Assembly (NCBI GenBank): GCA_913043905.1
Contig: CAJWNQ010000009.1
Span: 1 to 61,045 of the forward strand
Source: an uncultured Paracoccaceae bacterium
GTDB taxonomy: Bacteria > Pseudomonadota > Alphaproteobacteria > Rhodobacterales > Rhodobacteraceae
Reading direction: 5' to 3'
DNA: 61,045 bases
Made by a program: the position numbers and the translations under genes. Shown in pieces: positions 55,508-61,045 of this stretch; the first letter of the stretch is position 1; each line of letters starts with the position of its first letter. The notes under the pieces are model-generated. The model was not told where the DNA came from and made no database searches. It worked only from the letters and a program-made list of their open reading frames with translations.

Positions 55508-56016
55508 GAAGGTTTCCATATTTCAGGATGTACGCTGTAACTAATATATAGTGGATGCTTTGGATGACCTGCTTTTGATAAACCAAGATGAGTTAAAGAT
55601 AAGGATTTTTCTCGCAATAATGTTTCCACTTCTACTCCGCGGCCCATGTGAGCCCCATGTGTACCCCATGCACAAACGATATCATCAGCCCATGTTGCTG
55701 CTTCTAATATTGTCCCACTGTTATCTGGACCATTTGGATCATTTTGAGTGCGCATTATGTGAGGATCAGTAGCCCGGTAAGCAAAAATATTACATACTTG
55801 AAACGCACCATATCCCAGCGCGCGCGCACGGCGCTCACAACGTTCAACTGTTGGGTCATTTTGAATTTCGGTCGCAGTCGATGGGTTCAGCATTATAAAT
55901 AGTACTTTACGGATATTTGCGTCCCATGTGCGGGTCAGTGAATATCGATAATTTTCACAATCTGAATAAATTGCAGTTGAACGCTTATTATCCTTATTGT
56001 GGGTACGTGTAATCAT
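55504..56016 (-). CDS. DUF1643 domain protein
   Basis: The 170-residue protein has the family pattern LFIMLNPSTATEIQNDPTVERC with a following RARALGYGAFQVCNIFAYRATDP (each split here below twenty residues: MLNPSTATEIQNDPTVERC; YGAFQVCNIFAYRATDP), and VCAWGTHG. DUF1643 proteins have no established function. It is the first gene of a coupled pair with an EamA exporter. I do not assign a role. Confidence 0.85.
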   Translation of the reverse strand: MITRTHNKDNKRSTAIYSDCENYRYSLTRTWDANIRKVLFIMLNPSTATEIQNDPTVERCERRARALGYGAFQVCNIFAYRATDPHIMRTQNDPNGPDNSGTILEAATWADDIVCAWGTHGAHMGRGVEVETLLREKSLSLTHLGLSKAGHPKHPLYISYSVHPEIWKPS

Positions 56017-56119
56017 TTAAGCTTCTTAGTATTAAAAATGTATAATTGTAAATGTGAGGTATTATATAATGCTGCATCATTGACTATTATTACTGATCAT
56101 TTAAAAAAAAATTTAAAAT

Positions 56120-57028
56120 TTATTTTGCAACAAATACACGGCTGGGATGAATTTCACCTGCTTTATACACACCAATAGCCAAAGGTTCACCATTACAAGA
56201 TACCCATGCTTCTTCACCGTAATCTAGATTGGAGGCTAAAACCATTGCAGGGTTACCATTCCGCAGTTTTACCACCTCCTCTGGGCGACATTTTAATTCT
56301 GGTAGGTCTGCTAAACCTAGTTCGATTGGATGTAAAAAATCATCTAAAATGGGGCTTTTTGCTAATTTTTCTAGTGTTTCAAAATTAATAGCATCTTTTA
56401 CATTTAGCGAGCATGACCAAGTGCGACGTAAGATTTTGACATGAGCATAACATCCCAAGGCTTCCCCAAGATCCCTCGCAATGGACCGAACGTACCCACC
56501 TTTACCACAGATTAATTCAAGCTCAACATAATCAGGATCGATACGTTTCAGAAACTTAAGGCTTTCGACAAACAGATTTCGGGAAGCTAAATCTAGCTCT
56601 TCCCCACCTCTGGCTAGTTTATATGCACGTTGGCCATCTACTTTAACGGCTGAAAATTGTGGAGGAATTTGTTTAATGTCACCAATGAATGGAAGTAAAG
56701 CTGAAATTATCTCTTCATTTGATGGACGAAGATCACTACTTGCAATTACTTGCCCTTCTATATCATCTGTATTGGTAGCCTGACCTAATCGTACAATAAA
56801 TGTATAAGCTTTCATTCCAGAAGTAACATAAGGAATAGTTTTTGTAGCTTCACCTAGCGCAATTGCTAATAAACCTGTTGCTTCGGGATCTAAAGTCCCA
56901 GCGTGCCCTGCTTTTTTTGCACTAAAAGCCCATTTCACTTTGTTTACTACTGCGTTTGATGTAATTCCTGCAGGCTTATCTATCAAAAGCCAGCCATCTA
57001 CGCGTCGTTTATTTGATCTCTTTTCCAT
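56120..57028 (-). CDS. truB: tRNA pseudouridine(55) synthase TruB
   Basis: TruB makes pseudouridine 55 in the T-loop of all tRNAs. The 302-residue protein has the catalytic D47 in [26 protein letters not shown] near the N terminus, [16 protein letters not shown], and [12 protein letters not shown]. The C-terminal region is PUA-like and divergent. It lies about 95 bases downstream of rbfA on the same strand, the usual rbfA-truB order. Confidence 0.95.
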   Translation of the reverse strand: MEKRSNKRRVDGWLLIDKPAGITSNAVVNKVKWAFSAKKAGHAGTLDPEATGLLAIALGEATKTIPYVTSGMKAYTFIVRLGQATNTDDIEGQVIASSDLRPSNEEIISALLPFIGDIKQIPPQFSAVKVDGQRAYKLARGGEELDLASRNLFVESLKFLKRIDPDYVELELICGKGGYVRSIARDLGEALGCYAHVKILRRTWSCSLNVKDAINFETLEKLAKSPILDDFLHPIELGLADLPELKCRPEEVVKLRNGNPAMVLASNLDYGEEAWVSCNGEPLAIGVYKAGEIHPSRVFVAK

Positions 57029-57123
57029 TACTTATATGTCCTAGTAATTTTGGCGCATAATGGCGGGTTATCATTAATTATTTAGGGTTTTAACGAAAAA
57101 AATATTACTTAAGTGGCTTAAAC

Positions 57124-57525
57124 TTAATCCTCAGAAGCGATGTCTCTTTTAACCACATCTTGTCCTAATAACCGCCGCGTTTCGTCCAATTGATCAAACG
57201 TTCTATCCAAAACAAACTTAAGATCAGGTGAGTATTTTAAGGATACTTGCTTATTCACAGATTTTCTTATTTCATATTTATTTCGATTTAATGCATTTAT
57301 TACTATATCTGCATTTTGGCCACCTAAAGGCAAAACGTATACAAGAGCCAGTTTGAGATCTGGGGTTGACCGAACTTCGCCTACTGTAACTGATACATGT
57401 GCTAAATCTGCATCATGTATATCTCCACGCAAAAGAACATCAGATATTGCACGACGCAACATTTCTCCAACTCTTAGTTGACGCTGAGTTGGCCCATTAG
57501 CCGAGAGATCATTACGTTTTGCCAT
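57124..57525 (-). CDS. rbfA: 30S ribosome-binding factor A
   Basis: RbfA matures the 30S subunit and binds near the 5' end of 16S rRNA. The 133-residue KH-fold protein has RQLRVGEMLRRAISDVLLRG near the N terminus, AHVSVTVGEVRSTPDLKLALVYV in the middle (split: VSVTVGEVRSTPDLK), and the LKYSPDLKFVLDRTFD end. Its start is divergent from dapB, about 100 bases away, a conserved arrangement in this group. Confidence 0.95.
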   Translation of the reverse strand: MAKRNDLSANGPTQRQLRVGEMLRRAISDVLLRGDIHDADLAHVSVTVGEVRSTPDLKLALVYVLPLGGQNADIVINALNRNKYEIRKSVNKQVSLKYSPDLKFVLDRTFDQLDETRRLLGQDVVKRDIASED

Positions 57526-57625
57526 CTCAACTTGCCTTAATCGGTTTTGAAACTAGTCGCAAGCGGGGGTTTGCAAGCGGAGTAATGCGCGGTAAATGGG
57601 TAGGGGAACTTAAAGGAACAAGATT

Positions 57626-58435
57626 ATGAAAATTCAGCCAAGGATTGCAATAGTAGGAGCCTCAGGGCGTATGGGCCAAATGTTAATCAAAGCGGCACTT
57701 ATGTCTGATAAAGTTAAACTATCAGGTGTCACTGAGCGAAGTGGGCATGAATGGGTTGGGCGTGATCTTGGTATTTGTATGGGTGGACCTGAAAATGGTA
57801 TTATTGTTAGTGACGATCCTGCAAAGACTTTTGAACCCGCACAGGCTATAATTGACTTTACCTCCCCAAATGCAACATTAGCGCATGCAAGGTTAGCGGC
57901 TCAGAATGGTTTAGTTCATGTGATTGGTACCACTGGAATGAATGAAGTACATTTGGCAATACTTAAAGAAAGCGCAAAAGATGCTATTCTTATTCGTGCT
58001 GGCAATATGAGTTTAGGTGTAAACTTGTTAACGTTACTAACCAAAAAAGTAGCAGCGGCACTAGATGAAGATTTTGACATTGAAATTATTGAAAGCCATC
58101 ATAAACATAAAGTTGATGCACCATCAGGAACAGCATTAATGTTGGGTGAAGCTGCTGCAGAAGGGCGTAAAGTCTCATTAGATAATGTTGCAGATCGTGG
58201 GCGCGATGGTATTACTGGCGAACGTAAACGTGGAGGTATTGGTTTTCATGCAATACGCGGCGGTGATGTAGTTGGTGAACACGATGTTATATTTGCGGCT
58301 GATGGTGAAAGGATCGTTTTACGCCATTTGGCAACTGATCGCCAAATATTTGTCCGTGGAGCATTACGTGCTGCCATCTGGGGTCAAGGAAAAAAATATG
58401 GTGAATATAATATGATGGATGTTTTAGGACTTTAA
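57626..58435 (+). CDS. dapB: 4-hydroxy-tetrahydrodipicolinate reductase
   Basis: DapB reduces the DapA product with NAD(P)H on the way to diaminopimelate. The 269-residue protein has the dinucleotide loop GASGRMG (11-17), the catalytic region [15 protein letters not shown] (156-170), and the [13 protein letters not shown] end. AAAGGAACAAGATT precedes the ATG. It is divergent from rbfA-truB, and its stop is 16 bases from the convergent DUF1674 gene. Confidence 0.96.
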   Translation: MKIQPRIAIVGASGRMGQMLIKAALMSDKVKLSGVTERSGHEWVGRDLGICMGGPENGIIVSDDPAKTFEPAQAIIDFTSPNATLAHARLAAQNGLVHVIGTTGMNEVHLAILKESAKDAILIRAGNMSLGVNLLTLLTKKVAAALDEDFDIEIIESHHKHKVDAPSGTALMLGEAAAEGRKVSLDNVADRGRDGITGERKRGGIGFHAIRGGDVVGEHDVIFAADGERIVLRHLATDRQIFVRGALRAAIWGQGKKYGEYNMMDVLGL

Positions 58436-58451
58436 TTAAGTTAAGCCTTGT

Positions 58452-58631
58452 CTAGAAATCTGATGTGATTCCTTTGCGCTCCCAATCGCCAAAGCGCGTG
58501 GGTTCTAAACCTTTAGGGCCACCTAATTCTAATTTTAATTCTGCTTTTTTTGTAGATTTTTTGCGTTCGGCTGCTTCTGCAAGGGCTCGTTTTGCAGCAG
58601 CTTTTACTCGATCTAATTTTATATCTGGCAT
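58452..58631 (-). CDS. DUF1674/SDHAF4-like succinate dehydrogenase assembly factor
   Basis: This 59-residue protein (MPDIKLDRVKAAAKRALAEA at its start) ends with GGPKGLEPTRFGDWERKGIT and SDF, the diagnostic C-terminal block of DUF1674. Relatives of this family (SDHAF4 in mitochondria) bind flavinylated SdhA and help assemble succinate dehydrogenase; sdh genes are not in the window. The start at 58631 gives the normal family length, and no closer upstream ATG is in frame. It is convergent with dapB across a 16-base gap and divergent from rsmB. Confidence 0.88.
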   Translation of the reverse strand: MPDIKLDRVKAAAKRALAEAAERKKSTKKAELKLELGGPKGLEPTRFGDWERKGITSDF

Positions 58632-58695
58632 GTTCTTTGCTCTGTTGCTGGACGTATCCTTATAGTAGTAGCATGATAATCAATAAAGGAAAGAG

Positions 58696-59994
58696 ATGCT
58701 AATGGCCAAACCAGGATTATTTGCTCGTGAAGCGGCAGTGAAATTGTTACATGCAGTTTTGCTAGAGCGCCGTCTGCTGATTGATTTGGTTAATGGTGAA
58801 GATAGCCCATTAATTGATTTGGAGCCTAATGAGCGAGCCCGCGCACAATCATTAGCTATGACAACTTTACGTAATTTAGGTCCTGTTGATGTGGTTTTAG
58901 AGCAATTTTTAACCAAACAAACGCCGTTTTCATTATTAAATATTTTGCGAGTTGCTGCTACTGAAATACTTGTGGATGGTATTGCGGCTCATGCTGCAGT
59001 TGATGCGGCTGTAACTATGGCAAAGCGTAGACAAAAGACTGAACATTTGAAGAATTTGGCTAATGCAGTTTTACGTAAAGTAGCAAACGAAGGGCCAGCA
59101 ATATTTGCGACATTGTCTCCTCAAGAATTGCCCAAAGCTTTTAGATCTCAAATGTCCAAAATTATTCCTAAAGAAGATTTTGGTGCCATCGAGCTGGCGC
59201 ATCAGTTGGGCGCACCACTTGACTTAAGTTTTAAGAGTATGGCGCAAGCAAGTGTATTGGTAGAACGTTTGGGTGGAGTTTTAATGCCTAATGGATCTGT
59301 CCGATTAAAGCGCGCTGGGCAAATTACAGAATTACCTGGATTTACTGGAGGTGATTGGTGGGTTCAAGATTTAGCTGCCTCTATACCAGCAAAATGCTTT
59401 GGTAATTTAAATGGTAAACGGGTGTTAGATTTATGCGCTGCTCCTGGTGGAAAAACAATGCAATTGTCAGCAATGGGAGCAAATGTAACGGCACTAGATA
59501 TTTCTTCACAACGTATGAAGCGTGTTAAGCAAAACTTGGAACGTACAGGATTAAATGCGAACTTTGTTGTTGCAGATGCCTTGAACTGGAAGCCAGAAGT
59601 ATTGTTTGATGCTATATTATTAGATGCTCCGTGTTCTGCTACTGGAACAATTAGGCGACATCCTGATTTACCGTTTGCAAAAGAAAATTTTGATTTAGGA
59701 GACCTATTAAAGTTGCAACGTGACTTAATTTTAAAGGCATCAGAATGGTTGGTGCCAGGCGGTGTTCTAATTTATTCTACCTGTTCAATTTTTGCCGCAG
59801 AAGGTGAAGGTCAAGTAAAGTGGTTAGCCAAGCAAGACAGCAACTTAAAGCCTCAAATAATTGACCCAGCGGTTATGGGTTTAGAAACGTTTATGGCTAA
59901 TGAAGATGGGCAAATACGATTGCGACCAGATTATTGGGCAGAACATGGTGGTATGGATGGGTTTTTCGTAGCAAAGTTCATGCGGACGTCTTAA
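58696..59994 (+). CDS. rsmB: 16S rRNA (cytosine(967)-C5)-methyltransferase RsmB
   Basis: RsmB methylates C967 of 16S rRNA. The 432-residue protein has an N-terminal NusB-like RNA-binding region, the SAM-binding VLDLCAAPGGKTMQLSAMG, and two catalytic cysteines in DAPCSATGTIRRHPD and IYSTCSIFAAEGE. AAAGGAAAGAG sits just before the ATG at 58696; a second in-frame ATG is two codons later. The heparinase-like gene follows after 26 bases, the usual order in Rhodobacterales. Confidence 0.94.
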   Translation: MLMAKPGLFAREAAVKLLHAVLLERRLLIDLVNGEDSPLIDLEPNERARAQSLAMTTLRNLGPVDVVLEQFLTKQTPFSLLNILRVAATEILVDGIAAHAAVDAAVTMAKRRQKTEHLKNLANAVLRKVANEGPAIFATLSPQELPKAFRSQMSKIIPKEDFGAIELAHQLGAPLDLSFKSMAQASVLVERLGGVLMPNGSVRLKRAGQITELPGFTGGDWWVQDLAASIPAKCFGNLNGKRVLDLCAAPGGKTMQLSAMGANVTALDISSQRMKRVKQNLERTGLNANFVVADALNWKPEVLFDAILLDAPCSATGTIRRHPDLPFAKENFDLGDLLKLQRDLILKASEWLVPGGVLIYSTCSIFAAEGEGQVKWLAKQDSNLKPQIIDPAVMGLETFMANEDGQIRLRPDYWAEHGGMDGFFVAKFMRTS

Positions 59995-60020
59995 CCTTAT
60001 TCAAAGATTAGTGAGCAAAT

Positions 60021-61045
60021 ATGAGTATCTTTGGATATAATTTGGGAAATTTAATTGCTGTAAAATGCAGTAAATTTTCGTGGCCTACGAGACGTTTCAC
60101 TTTTGAGCCTGAGCCATACTCAATAGGATTACCGGAACGTGGTAAGCATATTACTAATGGTTTTTTCTTATTTGAAGGTCACCTTGTTGAAGCTCAAAAT
60201 ACGTCTATTTGGGATATTAAATGCCCAAATGCTGATTTTGAAAAAGAATTACATGGATTTGGATGGCTAGATCACTTAGCAGCCGACGGTAGTGCCAAAG
60301 CGCGAAATTTAGCAAAACAGTGGTTTTGGGAGTGGATAGAGCGATTTGGTGGTGGCTTGGGACCAGGCTGGTGCCCTCAACTGACAGGGCGCCGTATTAT
60401 ACGTGTAATTAATCATTCACAGATTTTATTATTTAATGAGAGTGTCAAAAAACAAAAAATATATTTTAAAATTTTAGGACACCAAGCCAACTTTTTATCC
60501 AGGCGTGCTAAAGCAGAAAAATCAGGCTTAAAGCGGTTAGAGGCTTTAACCGGTTTGATTTTCTGTGCTTCTGTTTTGAAGGGAAAAGAACATTTTTTAA
60601 AATCTAATATGAAAAAATTAAATCGTGAATCTATGCGTTGTATCAATAAAAATGGCGATGTTTCATCTCGTAACCCTGAAGAGTTAATGCACATTTTCAT
60701 TATGCTTTCGTGGGCTGCTCGTGCAATTATTGAAGTTAAGAGAAAACCTCTTAAAAATCATTTATTAGCAATAGAACTTATTGCCCCTAACCTTCGTGCG
60801 TTACGCTTAGGTAATGGTGGTTTAGTACATTTTCATGGAGGTGGACGTGGAATGCCAGGCCGCTTGGATCAAGCTCTTTCGGAGATCTCAAACCGACTAC
60901 CTGCTCGTATTGGTGGGGCTATGGGATACCATCGTATTTCTAATAATGGAACTATTTTGATCATGGATGTGGGTGCGCAAATTAAAAGAAATGAACCCAG
61001 TTTTAGTGCACTAGCCTTTGAATTATCTATTGGCCATGAAGAACT
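60021..61045 (+). CDS. Heparinase II/III-family protein, 3' partial
   Basis: The frame is open from the ATG at 60021 to the window's end, giving 341 residues without a stop. Visible segments are PTRRFTFEPEPYSIGLPERG near the N terminus, DHLAADGSAKARNLAKQWFW, the ELIAPNLRALRLGNGGLVHF region and GGGRGMPGRLDQALSE. These match the heparinase II/III-like proteins that sit between rsmB and purH in Rhodobacterales. They are alginate or uronate lyase-like, but the real substrate is unknown. It follows rsmB by 26 bases, suggesting an operon. Confidence 0.82.
   Translation, partial: MSIFGYNLGNLIAVKCSKFSWPTRRFTFEPEPYSIGLPERGKHITNGFFLFEGHLVEAQNTSIWDIKCPNADFEKELHGFGWLDHLAADGSAKARNLAKQWFWEWIERFGGGLGPGWCPQLTGRRIIRVINHSQILLFNESVKKQKIYFKILGHQANFLSRRAKAEKSGLKRLEALTGLIFCASVLKGKEHFLKSNMKKLNRESMRCINKNGDVSSRNPEELMHIFIMLSWAARAIIEVKRKPLKNHLLAIELIAPNLRALRLGNGGLVHFHGGGRGMPGRLDQALSEISNRLPARIGGAMGYHRISNNGTILIMDVGAQIKRNEPSFSALAFELSIGHEE

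Noticed and set aside
60413-60700. 95-codon minus-strand frame inside the heparinase-like gene
   Set aside because: The plus frame is open through the whole region with family motifs, so this is a shadow.
1-61045. tRNA genes, CRISPR arrays, insertion sequences or prophage
   Set aside because: All longer gaps were read on both strands; no cloverleaf, regular repeat-spacer pattern, transposase or terminal repeats were seen.

Overview
The window is an AT-rich chromosomal segment of an alphaproteobacterium. Gene content and order point to Rhodobacterales: dapB divergent from rbfA-truB, rpsO-pnp together, rsmB followed by a heparinase II/III-like gene, smpB-dapA-slt, aerobic cobN/cobO/cobW cobalamin genes, and a small succinate-dehydrogenase assembly protein. 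The strong AT bias and short intergenic gaps suggest a streamlined marine roseobacter-type lineage (HTCC2255/NAC11-7-like). That placement is inferred from recalled gene order and protein style, not from a database match. I see no rRNA, tRNA, insertion sequence, prophage or CRISPR array.

Layout. 1-7439: a partial acyltransferase, phhB, a peroxiredoxin, a ferredoxin reductase, rsmD, recQ, yaaA and a tandem pair of Lin0512-family proteins. 7440-8208: a decayed stretch holding a LysE-family pseudogene. 8209-15092: a methylamine cluster with two flavin/folate dehydrogenases of the dimethylglycine/sarcosine type, a homocysteine S-methyltransferase and a GlxA/GbdR-type regulator, which together could take glycine betaine to glycine. 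15177-22450: rluA-like, dapE, a glycosyltransferase-like gene, rnr, mltB-like and zapE. 22525-30839: transporters (MFS, TauE/SafE, SulP), trhO, arfB, a queuosine-precursor transporter, an aminotransferase and a mercaptopyruvate sulfurtransferase. 30914-37730: a small membrane protein, smpB, dapA, slt, two exporters and mnmD. 37778-46001: an FAD oxidoreductase, then a minus-strand cobalamin block (hupE, cobW, a GNAT gene, cobN, and cobO after a gap) headed by a clear cobalamin riboswitch. 46213-51714: smc, an aldehyde dehydrogenase and a RidA-like protein. 51884-61045: RNA and ribosome genes (pnp, rpsO, truB, rbfA, rsmB) with dapB, a DUF1643 gene, an EamA exporter and the start of a heparinase II/III-like gene.

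The most interesting parts are non-coding or very small. (1) Upstream of arfB on the minus strand, a compact unit has a promoter-like pair, an 18-codon ORF behind a perfect AAGGAGGT, three hairpins and an intrinsic terminator ending just before an arfB start that has no Shine-Dalgarno. It looks like a leader-peptide attenuator or a separate small peptide-coding RNA. (2) A folded leader lies before the queuosine-precursor transporter. (3) The cobalamin riboswitch has a hairpin that hides the hupE ribosome-binding site. (4) A 17-bp inverted repeat abuts the start codon of the rluA-like gene. A hidden 59-codon gene (SDHAF4/DUF1674 type) was also found at 58452-58631.
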